Source of the DNA: Clostridium sp031626875
GTDB taxonomy: Bacteria > Bacillota > Clostridia > Clostridiales > Clostridiaceae
Direction: 5' to 3'
Length of the DNA stretch: 64,000 bases
Assembly (NCBI RefSeq): GCF_031626875.1
Contig: NZ_JANDMF010000005.1
Span: 1 to 64,000, forward strand
In this document: in pieces, positions 26,101 to 33,334 of the stretch
Layout: each line of letters opens with the position of its first letter
Numbering within the stretch: position 1 is the first letter of the stretch
Program-made: the position numbers and the translations under genes
The notes under the pieces: generated by a model
Told to the model about the DNA's origin: nothing
The model's database searches: none
The model's input: the letters and a program-made list of their open reading frames with translations, nothing else

Positions 26101-27057
26101 TTAATCTTTACTATAAATTATTTCTTTAGCTAATATCCCATACATTGGACCAACTACTATCCCTAATATCCCAAACAATTTGACTCCTATATAAACCGAA
26201 AGCAATACCAATAATGGATGCAGTTCTAACTTATCACTTAAAAATTTAGCCTCTAAAATTTCTCTTGAAACTTGAACTAATAAGTATAATAATATTAATC
26301 CAAAGGCTATTAAATAATCTTTTACTATAATATTGTATATTATTATAGGAATAAATACAATTATAGTTCCAACATAGGGCAATACATCTAATATTCCACA
26401 TATGATTCCTAAAAATATAGGTCTTTGAACTTTAAGAATAATAAATCCAGATATTATTAGTACTGTTGAAATAAACACCAATACAACTTCAATCATAAAT
26501 ACTTGCTTCAAATTATTTTTTTGATTATTAAATTTCTTTATAATGTTACCTGGTAATATTTTATATAATAAATTTACTATTTTTCTATTATCAATCAAAA
26601 TAAAAAAAGCACATATATTACCAATAAAATAGGATAACACAATTTCTCCAGTATTCATGGCGCTTGTCTTAATAAAATCTTTATCTAATAAAGATATTAC
26701 CTTTCTTCCTATTTCATTATCACCTTTTAATATTTGACTAAAATAACTTATAGCATCTTCAATTTTATTAAGATTTTCATTATACACCTTCATTAATGAA
26801 TTATAAATTGAACTTCCTAGATAAAAAATCACAAGAATAACCACTATATTAATAATAAGTATACTAATAGCTGCTGAAATTTTATTTGGAATTCCTATCC
26901 TATTAAAAAAATCATATATAGGCCTCGAAAGTACAAAGAGTACTATCATAGAAATAAAAGGTCTAAAATAATATTTAATAGTTAATGTTATTAACACTAT
27001 TACTAAAAATAAAATTATTAAATTGATAAGTGTTCCATAGTCTTTTCTAAGTTCCAT
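26101..27057 (-). CDS. AI-2E family membrane transporter (PerM-like)
   Basis: The 318-residue polytopic protein belongs to the AI-2E/UPF0118 family. About seven or eight hydrophobic segments are visible, with the family hallmark near the C-terminus (LHPLLVLLSVYIGVKLFGILGI, written here in part as VYIGVKLFG). Transport substrates in this family are varied or unknown (sporulation, Na+/H+ exchange or autoinducer-2 export for different members). The ATG at 27057 is used because the GTG at 27069 is part of the SD GTGGAGG. Its location between cdsA and dxr suggests an envelope role, but that is inference. Confidence 0.85.
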   Translation of the reverse strand: MELRKDYGTLINLIILFLVIVLITLTIKYYFRPFISMIVLFVLSRPIYDFFNRIGIPNKISAAISILIINIVVILVIFYLGSSIYNSLMKVYNENLNKIEDAISYFSQILKGDNEIGRKVISLLDKDFIKTSAMNTGEIVLSYFIGNICAFFILIDNRKIVNLLYKILPGNIIKKFNNQKNNLKQVFMIEVVLVFISTVLIISGFIILKVQRPIFLGIICGILDVLPYVGTIIVFIPIIIYNIIVKDYLIAFGLILLYLLVQVSREILEAKFLSDKLELHPLLVLLSVYIGVKLFGILGIVVGPMYGILAKEIIYSKD

Positions 27058-27135
27058 AACTTCCTCCACTTTACTATTACTTTAAAATATATGCATCAAA
27101 TAATAATTTTAAATTATATTTATGTAAATAAAAAA

Positions 27136-27176
27136 ACACTATATAAAAGAAAATACAATTCTCTTTTATATAGTGT
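27136..27176 (-). terminator. Terminator of the rpsB-cdsA segment
   Basis: A 15-bp perfect stem (27136-27150 with 27162-27176) has an 11-nt loop. TTTTTTATTT follows on the minus strand. It separates cdsA from the transporter-dxr-rseP-ispG genes. Confidence 0.85.
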
Positions 27177-27185
27177 ATTTACATA

Positions 27186-27983
27186 TTATTTAATTCCTAA
27201 AATAAAGGTTAAGTAATAAAAAACAACAGCTCCTGAGAACAAAATAGAATCAAATCTATCTAAGATTCCACCATGCCCTGGAATTAGATTACTATAATCC
27301 TTTATACCAACATATCTTTTTATTGAAGAGGCTACTAAATCACCAAATGTACCAAAACCTCCACAAAGTGCACCAATAATAAAGAAATTATATACAGGCA
27401 CTTGAGTTATGTATAAGTTTGTGAAAATCCCAAACGCTCCACAAGATATTGTAGCTCCAATTATTCCTCCAATTAATCCTTCAACTGTTTTTTTAGGACT
27501 AACCTTAGGACATAATTTAGTTTTTCCAAAACGTCTTCCTGAATAATAAGCTGCAGTATCAGCCATCCAAGATCCAATAAATATTATCCACACATAAAAC
27601 ACTCCGCCATCTTTTATGTTAACCAAATAAATAAAACTAGTAAATATACCAACATATAAAAAACCCAATAAAGTAATAGCCACATCAATAAATGTATACT
27701 TTACATTTAGCACAGGTACAATTAATAGCAAGAATGTACCTAGTATTATATAATGCATTAAGCTCTCAAAATTGTGATTAGATAAATAATATAACGCTAA
27801 AAGTCCATATCCAGCTGGTACAATAGGCTTAAATTCTTGTACTTTTAATGCTTTATAGAATTCAAACAACCCTAAAGCAGATAATATAAAAGTAAATATT
27901 TCTAAAGAGCGTCCTCCAATAAAAATAAAAAGAATAAAAGGGGCAATCATCACAGCACCTAAATATCTATTATCAGATTTCAA
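27186..27983 (-). CDS. cdsA: Phosphatidate cytidylyltransferase
   Basis: CdsA makes CDP-diacylglycerol from CTP and phosphatidic acid in the membrane, the substrate of PgsA encoded elsewhere in this window. The 265-residue product has about seven membrane helices and the C-terminal signature SSIKRYVGIKDYSNLIPGHG, followed by GGILDRFD. I choose the TTG at 27983 because GAGGTG lies 6 nt upstream; the GTG at 27992 is part of that SD. It is 15 bp after uppS and is followed by a strong terminator. Confidence 0.94.
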   Translation of the reverse strand: MKSDNRYLGAVMIAPFILFIFIGGRSLEIFTFILSALGLFEFYKALKVQEFKPIVPAGYGLLALYYLSNHNFESLMHYIILGTFLLLIVPVLNVKYTFIDVAITLLGFLYVGIFTSFIYLVNIKDGGVFYVWIIFIGSWMADTAAYYSGRRFGKTKLCPKVSPKKTVEGLIGGIIGATISCGAFGIFTNLYITQVPVYNFFIIGALCGGFGTFGDLVASSIKRYVGIKDYSNLIPGHGGILDRFDSILFSGAVVFYYLTFILGIK

Positions 27984-27998
27984 ATTATTCACCTCAAT

Positions 27999-28769
27999 CT
28001 ATTTAATTCCACCAAACCGTCTGTCTCTATTTTGGAAATCATAAATTGCTCTTCTTAAGTCATTTTCAGTAAAATCAGGCCAATTTATGGTTGAATACCA
28101 AAACTCAGAATAAGCACATTGCCATAATAAGAAATTACTTAACCTTTGTTCTCCTGAAGGTCTTATTATAATATCTGGATCCGGCATATCGGAAGTATAT
28201 AGATATTTTTCTATAGTTTTCCCATCTATATCATCAACTGTTATTTCACCTTTTATAACAGCCTCCGCAACTTCTTTAGTAGCTTTTATTATTTCATCTC
28301 TTCCACCATAATTCAAAGCAAAATTCATGACTATTCCAGTGTTATTTTTTGTTTTTTCTTTAGATTTTTCAATTTCATCTATACATTCTTTAGGAAGCCT
28401 AGATATATCACCAAGTACATTAATTACAACTCCATTTGAATGCAATTCATCAATTTCTTGCCTTAAATATTGAACCAGCAACTTCATTAAAGCATTAACT
28501 TCATCCTTAGGTCTCTTCCAATTTTCAGTTGAGAAAGCATAAAAAGTCATATACTTTATTCCTAATCTATCTCCCTCTTTTATCACTCTTCTAATGGTTT
28601 CAACTCCAGCTTTATGTCCCATTGCCCTTGGAAGTTTTTTTGCTTTAGCCCATCTTCCGTTTCCATCCATTATAATTGCTACATGTTTAGGAATCCTATC
28701 CATATCTAATTCTATATTATTATTATCAAGCGAATCTATTTTTTTATCACTTTTAAAAAAATTTAACAA
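27999..28769 (-). CDS. uppS: Undecaprenyl diphosphate synthase
   Basis: UppS adds cis-isoprene units to farnesyl diphosphate to form the C55 carrier for cell wall synthesis. The 256-residue product has HVAIIMDGNGRWAKAK (catalytic Asp-Gly-Asn-Gly loop) near residue 30 and RPSGEQRLSNFLLWQ with YSEFWYS near residue 205. The start is the TTG at 28769, with TGGAGG 8 nt upstream; the frame also opens at 28784, inside the SD. cdsA follows after 15 bp. Confidence 0.96.
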   Translation of the reverse strand: MLNFFKSDKKIDSLDNNNIELDMDRIPKHVAIIMDGNGRWAKAKKLPRAMGHKAGVETIRRVIKEGDRLGIKYMTFYAFSTENWKRPKDEVNALMKLLVQYLRQEIDELHSNGVVINVLGDISRLPKECIDEIEKSKEKTKNNTGIVMNFALNYGGRDEIIKATKEVAEAVIKGEITVDDIDGKTIEKYLYTSDMPDPDIIIRPSGEQRLSNFLLWQCAYSEFWYSTINWPDFTENDLRRAIYDFQNRDRRFGGIK

Positions 28770-28796
28770 GATAAGCACCTCCAAAAGTAAATTTAA

Positions 28797-28824
28797 GAAA
28801 AACCTGCTAAAGAACAGGCTTTTC
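28797..28824 (-). terminator. Terminator-like hairpin between frr and uppS
   Basis: GAAAAACCTG (28797-28806) pairs with CAGGCTTTTC (28815-28824), one pair being G-U, around an 8-nt loop. The U-run is part of the stem and continues as TTCTTAAATTT. It probably lowers rather than stops transcription into uppS. Confidence 0.6.
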
Positions 28825-28833
28825 TTAATAGCT

Positions 28834-29391
28834 CTATATTGACATTATTTCTTTTTCTTTTGAAGTAATTATAGTTTCAACTTCTTTTATATATGAATCA
28901 GTGACTTTTTGAACATTATCTTCACCTTTTTTTACTTCATCTTCAGAAATTTCACTATCTTTCTTTAAAGATTTAATCTTTTCATTAGCATCTCTTCTTA
29001 CTGATCTTATAGCAACTTTAGCATCTTCTCCAGTTTTCTTAACATTTTTCACAAGATTCTTTCTTGTTTCTTCTGTTAATTCTGGTATGACCAATCTAAT
29101 TACAGATCCATCATTTGAGGGATTAAGACCTAAATCTGATTTTAATATAGCTTTTTCAATATCTTTAAGCAAAGTCTTTTCCCATGGAGTAATCATAAGC
29201 ACTCTTGGTTCTGGTGCTGATACATTGGCAACTTGTGTTAATGGACATGGACTACCATAATAATCCACCTGAATTCTATCAAGCATAGTTGGATTAGCCC
29301 TTCCAGCTTTCATTGTAGATAAATCTGATTTTAAAACAGAAATAGTTTTTTTCATTTTTTCTTCAGAATTTTTAATTATATCTTTTATCAT
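28834..29391 (-). CDS. frr: Ribosome recycling factor
   Basis: RRF, with EF-G, splits post-termination ribosomes. The 185-residue product has the family length and the conserved MKAGRANPTMLDRIQVDYYG segment, SDLGLNPSNDGSVIRLVIPE, and a helical C-terminus rich in Lys and Glu. AGGAGG precedes the ATG. It lies 13 bp after pyrH in the universal rpsB-tsf-pyrH-frr order. Confidence 0.99.
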   Translation of the reverse strand: MIKDIIKNSEEKMKKTISVLKSDLSTMKAGRANPTMLDRIQVDYYGSPCPLTQVANVSAPEPRVLMITPWEKTLLKDIEKAILKSDLGLNPSNDGSVIRLVIPELTEETRKNLVKNVKKTGEDAKVAIRSVRRDANEKIKSLKKDSEISEDEVKKGEDNVQKVTDSYIKEVETIITSKEKEIMSI

Positions 29392-29404
29392 AAAAACCCT
29401 CCTA

Positions 29405-30115
29405 CTATTTAGTTACTAAAGTTCCAAGCTTTTCGCCTAAAATAGCTTTCTTAATATTTTTTGGATCATCAAGTCCAAACACTAATATTGGAATATTATT
29501 GTCCATGCATAATGAAGTAGCTGTTGAATCCATGACTTGTAGTCCTTGATCTAAAACATCTATATAAGATAGTTTATCATACTTTTTCGCACCATCATAC
29601 TTATGCGGATCTTTATCATAAACTCCATCTACTTTTTTTGCCAAAAGTATAACGTCAGCTTCTATTTCAGCAGCTCTTAATGCGGCTGTAGTATCAGTTG
29701 AGAAATAAGGATTTCCTGTTCCAGCTGCAAATATTACAACTCTTCCTTTTTCAAGATGTCTCATAGCTCTTCTTCTTATAAAAGGTTCAGCAATTTCCTT
29801 CATTTCGATAGCAGTTTGTACTCTTGTCATTACTCCAACTTGCTCTAATGAGTCTTGTAATGTTAAAGCATTAATACACGTAGCTAACATACCCATATAA
29901 TCTGCAGTAGTTCTATCCATTCCTTCGCCACTTCTGCCTCTCCAAATGTTACCGCCACCAACAACAGCTCCAACTTCAACACCCATATCAACTATTTCTT
30001 TTATTTCTAATGCTATCTTCTTTGCAACATTAAAATCTAATCCAAATCCATTTTCACCTGCTAGTGCCTCTCCAGATAATTTTAACATTACTCTCTTGTA
30101 CTTACATTCAGCCAT
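29405..30115 (-). CDS. pyrH: UMP kinase
   Basis: PyrH phosphorylates UMP to UDP in pyrimidine nucleotide synthesis and is GTP-activated and UTP-inhibited. The 236-residue product starts KRVMLKLSGEALAG, with VVGGGNIWRG near residue 57 and TTAALRAAEIEADVILLAKK near 145. A GGAGGTA SD precedes the ATG. A strong terminator (30155-30182) separates it from tsf, so either readthrough or an unseen promoter is needed. Confidence 0.99.
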   Translation of the reverse strand: MAECKYKRVMLKLSGEALAGENGFGLDFNVAKKIALEIKEIVDMGVEVGAVVGGGNIWRGRSGEGMDRTTADYMGMLATCINALTLQDSLEQVGVMTRVQTAIEMKEIAEPFIRRRAMRHLEKGRVVIFAAGTGNPYFSTDTTAALRAAEIEADVILLAKKVDGVYDKDPHKYDGAKKYDKLSYIDVLDQGLQVMDSTATSLCMDNNIPILVFGLDDPKNIKKAILGEKLGTLVTK

Positions 30116-30154
30116 TTTTGTACCTCCATTACGTTATGAATTATATTCTTAAAA

Positions 30155-30182
30155 AAAGAGAACACTTAGTAGTGTTCTCTTT
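30155..30182 (-). terminator. Terminator between tsf and pyrH
   Basis: AAAGAGAACACT (30155-30166) pairs perfectly with AGTGTTCTCTTT (30171-30182) around a 4-nt loop. A run of T residues follows on the minus strand. Confidence 0.85.
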
Positions 30183-30186
30183 GGTT

Positions 30187-31098
30187 TTATTTACCCATTT
30201 GCTTAGCAACTTCAGCAGCAAAGTCTTCTTCAACCTTTTCGATTCCTTCGCCTCTTTCAAATCTTACAAAGCTATTAACTGTTATTGGAGAACCAACTTC
30301 TTTAGCCTTTTCTTCAACAAACTTAGAAATTGTCTTATCGCCATCTTTAACCCATAATTGTTCCAAAAGACAAACTTCCTTATAGTACTTTTGAATTCTA
30401 CCCATAACCATTTTATCAACGATTTTTTCAGGCTTTCCTTCATTTAACGCTTGAACTCTATAGATTTCTTTTTCTTTGTCAAGAGCTTCTTGATCAACAT
30501 CATCTTTAATTAAGAATAATGGATTTGTAGCAGCTACTTGCATACATAATTCTTTTGAAACTTCTGCTAAAACTGGTGATTCAGTTTCACATCCTAATTC
30601 AACTATAACACCAATTCTTCCACCACCGTGAGTATATGTTTGAACAGCTCCTTTTTCTACTTGGAACTTCTTAAATCTTCTAACTGTCATATTTTCGCCA
30701 AGTGTAGCTATTAATTCAGTAAGAGCTTCTTTAACTGTCTTTTCACCTTCATACTTTTCTTCTAAAAATGCTTCAACAGTTGTAGTACTTGTTGATGCAG
30801 CCATCTTAGCTAAATTTTCAGCAAAGCTTACAAATTGATCATTAGCAGCAACGAAGTCTGTTTCACAGTTAACTTCAACAATACCTGCTGTCTTATTATC
30901 TTCTGTAATATATGTCTTAACAAGACCTTCAGCAGCAACTCTTCCTGCTTTCTTAGCTGCAGCTGCTAATCCTTTTTCTCTTAAGAATTCTACTGCCTTT
31001 TCTATATCTCCATTAGTTTCTGTTAAAGCCTTTTTGCAGTCCATCATTCCTGCGCCAGTTCTTTCTCTTAGTTCCTTAACTGTTTTTGCAGTTATCAT
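30187..31098 (-). CDS. tsf: Translation elongation factor Ts
   Basis: EF-Ts exchanges GDP for GTP on EF-Tu. The 303-residue product has the N-terminal UBA-like domain with LRERTGAGMMDCKKAL, the core TDFVAANDQF segment near residue 80, and the C-terminal dimer module. The ATG at 31098 follows GAGGAGG; an upstream in-frame start at 31137 lacks an SD and would add 13 residues. It follows rpsB, with a small hairpin in the gap. Confidence 0.98.
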   Translation of the reverse strand: MITAKTVKELRERTGAGMMDCKKALTETNGDIEKAVEFLREKGLAAAAKKAGRVAAEGLVKTYITEDNKTAGIVEVNCETDFVAANDQFVSFAENLAKMAASTSTTTVEAFLEEKYEGEKTVKEALTELIATLGENMTVRRFKKFQVEKGAVQTYTHGGGRIGVIVELGCETESPVLAEVSKELCMQVAATNPLFLIKDDVDQEALDKEKEIYRVQALNEGKPEKIVDKMVMGRIQKYYKEVCLLEQLWVKDGDKTISKFVEEKAKEVGSPITVNSFVRFERGEGIEKVEEDFAAEVAKQMGK

Positions 31099-31126
31099 AT
31101 TTAATTCCTCCTCGATTTTAAAAGTA

Positions 31127-31177
31127 ACCCTTATCATTAGGGTAAAAGGTAAATGAAGTATACCTCACCTACCTTTT
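31127..31177 (-). promoter_or_regulatory. Paired hairpins in the rpsB-tsf gap
   Basis: AAAAGGTA (31144-31151) pairs with TACCTTTT (31170-31177), and ACCCT (31127-31131) pairs with AGGGT (31139-31143). On the minus strand the second is followed by TACTTTTAAAA, a poor U-tract. This could be a weak attenuator or processing site that sets the S2 to EF-Ts ratio. Confidence 0.35.
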
Positions 31178-31187
31178 ATTTAGAATA

Positions 31188-31889
31188 CTATTCAGCTAAT
31201 TGTTCCCCTTGTCTTCCTTCAATGATTCCATCAGCCATTTTAGCAGTTATTAATTTAACAGCTCTTATAGCATCATCATTACCTGGAATTACATAATCAA
31301 CTTCTTCTGGGTCACAGTTTGTATCAACTATAGCAACTACAGGAATACCTAAAATCTTAGCTTCTGAAATAGCGTTCTTTTCTTTTCTTGGATCTACTAC
31401 GAACATTGCTCCAACATTAGTAGCATCTAAGTTTCTAATTCCTCCAAGATTCTTTTGAAGTTTTTCTAATTCACCTCTAAGTTTTATAACTTCTTTCTTA
31501 GGTAGAACCTCAAAAGTTCCATCCTCTTCCATCTTTTCGATTTCTTCCATTCTTCTAATTCTAGTCTTTATTGTTTCAAAGTTAGTTAACATTCCACCTA
31601 ACCATCTGTTGTTAACGAAATGCATACTTGATCTTATCGCTTCTTCTTCGATAGCTTCTTGAGCTTGTTTCTTAGTACCTACAAATAAGATATCCTTTCC
31701 TTCTATTGAAACTTCTTTAATAAAGTTGTATGCTTCTTCAGCTTTCTTTACAGTCTTTTGAAGATCTATTATATAGATTCCATTTCTTTCTGTAAAGATA
31801 TAAGGAGCCATCTTAGGGTTCCATCTTCTTGTTTGGTGTCCAAAGTGTACACCTGCTTCTAATAATTGTTTCATTGATATTACTGACAT
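31188..31889 (-). CDS. rpsB: Small ribosomal subunit protein uS2
   Basis: S2 joins the 30S subunit late and contacts bS1-like proteins and the 16S rRNA. The 233-residue product has family-typical MKQLLEAGVHFGHQTRRWNP near the N-terminus, and NRWLGGMLTNF and VVAIVDTNCDPEEVDYVIPG further on. The ATG at 31889 follows AGGAGGT. An in-frame ATG at 31931, with an AGGTGA upstream, would add 14 residues not seen in the family; it may instead be leader structure. It has its own promoter (32001-32029). Confidence 0.97.
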   Translation of the reverse strand: MSVISMKQLLEAGVHFGHQTRRWNPKMAPYIFTERNGIYIIDLQKTVKKAEEAYNFIKEVSIEGKDILFVGTKKQAQEAIEEEAIRSSMHFVNNRWLGGMLTNFETIKTRIRRMEEIEKMEEDGTFEVLPKKEVIKLRGELEKLQKNLGGIRNLDATNVGAMFVVDPRKEKNAISEAKILGIPVVAIVDTNCDPEEVDYVIPGNDDAIRAVKLITAKMADGIIEGRQGEQLAE

Positions 31890-31913
31890 TTTGTTACCTC
31901 CTGGTTTTCCCTC

Positions 31914-31977
31914 CACTATCTTCATTCTCATTTAATCACCTAAAAATTTAAGCACCAATTAAATGCATTGGATAGTG
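31914..31977 (-). promoter_or_regulatory. Structured rpsB leader, candidate S2 autoregulatory RNA
   Basis: Two stacked helices are possible: an outer CACTAT (31914-31919) with ATAGTG (31972-31977) and an inner CCAAT (31955-31959) with ATTGG (31967-31971). The 3' outer strand lies about 12 nt before the SD. S2 autoregulates its operon in E. coli through a leader; the same here is inference. Confidence 0.4.
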
Positions 31978-32000
31978 TGTGTATTATTTTTACCTTAGTT

Positions 32001-32029
32001 AGTATACCATAAGGCTTTTTCTGTATCAA
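32001..32029 (-). promoter_or_regulatory. SigA promoter of the rpsB operon
   Basis: Minus strand: TTGATA (32024-32029), a 17-bp spacer and TATACT (32001-32006). The predicted leader is about 105 nt. Confidence 0.75.
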
Positions 32030-32198
32030 CAATATTTTATACATTTTTCTAACTTTATATTTATAAATACATTAATTGGTATGTTTTTTTGTTTACTACA
32101 TAATATTTTAATCTACATTTTACAGTATAAATCCAAACTGAATATTATTTTTTTGGAATTTTAGTAAAATTATGGCTATATTGCAACTATAAAAAAAC

Positions 32199-32224
32199 TT
32201 GCAATAAGAAAATACTATTGCAAG
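32199..32224 (-). terminator. Terminator of codY
   Basis: CTTGCAATA (32199-32207) pairs perfectly with TATTGCAAG (32216-32224). TTTTTTTATAG follows on the minus strand. Confidence 0.85.
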
Positions 32225-32250
32225 TAAATTATATGTATACTTTTAAGTTT

Positions 32251-33027
32251 TTATTTAATCTTTTTTAATTCTTCTAATAATTTCTCATTAAGAATTTTAA
32301 TATGTGTTCCCTTCATTCCAAGAGACCTTGATTCAATTACTCCAGCACTTTCAAACTTCCTTAAAGCATTTACTATAACACTTCTTGTTATTCCTACTTT
32401 ATCAGCAATCTTTGAAGCTACAAGCAATCCTTCTGATCCTTCAAGCTCATCAAAAATATGTTCTACAGCTTCTAATTCTGAATAAGATAGTGTACCTATT
32501 GCTAATTGTACAACTGCTTTTTTTCTAGCCTCTTCCTCAATTTCATCTTGCTTAGCTCTAATCATTTCCATTCCCACTATAGTTGCACTATACTCAACAA
32601 TAACTTGATCTTCTTCTGTAAATGGATTTTTAAATCTTGCTAAAATCAAAGTCCCTAATCTCTCTCTATTTCCCATTATTGGAACAATAGTGGAAAGCTT
32701 GTCTTCCATAATACATCGTTCTTCACCTTCTAGAACACACAAACCTCCATTTGGAACGTTTGATAGGGTTTCTGAGTTTTCTAGAAGCTTCTCGTTGTAA
32801 TCTACGGGAAATCTTCTTTCATCAACTACTTTTTTCTTCATAATTTCACATTCGAAATTTTTAGAAAAAGTATATCCCAATATTTTCCCCCTTCTACTAG
32901 CAATATATACATTACAATCTAAAACTTCACTTAAAACCTTGCATATATCTTCAAAAACAACCGGTTCCGTTCCTGATTTTTGTAAAATCTTATTTAACAT
33001 TCTCGTTTTACTAAGTAATGATGGCAT
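32251..33027 (-). CDS. codY: Global transcriptional regulator CodY
   Basis: CodY senses branched-chain amino acids and GTP and mostly represses genes needed when nutrients run short; in clostridia it also touches sporulation and toxin genes. The 258-residue product has the N-terminal GAF ligand domain (about 1-155), a helical linker, and a C-terminal winged helix with SKIADKVGITRSVIVNALRK near residue 205. The ATG at 33027 follows AAGGAGGA; an in-frame upstream start at 33063 lacks an SD. Here it is monocistronic, with its own promoter and terminator, and is not in the Bacillus-type clpQY operon. Confidence 0.98.
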   Translation of the reverse strand: MPSLLSKTRMLNKILQKSGTEPVVFEDICKVLSEVLDCNVYIASRRGKILGYTFSKNFECEIMKKKVVDERRFPVDYNEKLLENSETLSNVPNGGLCVLEGEERCIMEDKLSTIVPIMGNRERLGTLILARFKNPFTEEDQVIVEYSATIVGMEMIRAKQDEIEEEARKKAVVQLAIGTLSYSELEAVEHIFDELEGSEGLLVASKIADKVGITRSVIVNALRKFESAGVIESRSLGMKGTHIKILNEKLLEELKKIK

Positions 33028-33122
33028 TAATAATCCTCCTTGTAATCTAACCACATAGATCATCCGTATGTTAGCAATAATTCAAATTGATTAAATATTC
33101 AAATTATTCATTAACTCTTCTA

Positions 33123-33151
33123 AGTTTACCACACCATATATTTTATTACAA
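33123..33151 (-). promoter_or_regulatory. Promoter of codY
   Basis: Minus strand: TTGTAA (33146-33151), a 17-bp spacer and TAAACT (33123-33128), with TGG upstream of the -10 (extended -10). Confidence 0.55.
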
Positions 33152-33250
33152 CTATATTTTCACTACTTATATTTTACTGATTTTTTCTTAATTATACTAA
33201 AAATCAGTAATCTAATTTGATCACTTAACTCTAAATATAAAGAACTTATT

Positions 33251-33294
33251 AATATATGTTGCAATTCAAATTCTTTTGAATTGCAACATATATT
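33251..33294 (-). terminator. 20-bp perfect hairpin after topA
   Basis: 33251-33270 is perfectly complementary to 33275-33294 around a TTCT loop. It lies 40 bp past the topA stop. The following minus-strand sequence AATAAGTTCTTTATA is a poor U-tract, so it may act as an mRNA 3'-end stabiliser or RNase III target as well as, or instead of, a terminator. Confidence 0.6.
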
Positions 33295-33334
33295 CTAAAA
33301 TAACTTCAAAGCTTCCACAAATTTCAATTTCTTT

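Larger units (their letters stand above)
31890..32250. other. 361-bp gap between rpsB and codY
   Basis: Reading on the minus strand, the gap holds the codY terminator (32199-32224), AT-rich DNA without a clear signal (32030-32198), the rpsB promoter (32001-32029) and the structured rpsB leader (31890-31994). No further gene is seen on either strand. Confidence 0.7.
33028..33334. other. 307-bp gap between codY and topA
   Basis: On the minus strand it holds a 20-bp perfect inverted repeat (33251-33294), a 10-bp hairpin (33176-33185 with 33199-33208), the codY promoter (33123-33151) and a leader of about 90 nt. I see no coding sequence. I could not recognise a good CodY box by eye. Confidence 0.65.

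Noticed and set aside
26101..27057. Horizontal insertion between cdsA and dxr
   Set aside because: The permease has the same base composition and spacing as its neighbours. This family sits near these genes in other clostridia, so I treat it as resident.
33028..33151. CodY-binding box for codY autoregulation
   Set aside because: I saw AT-rich half-matches only; none resembled AATTTTCWGAAAATT closely enough by eye. A position-weight-matrix scan would decide.
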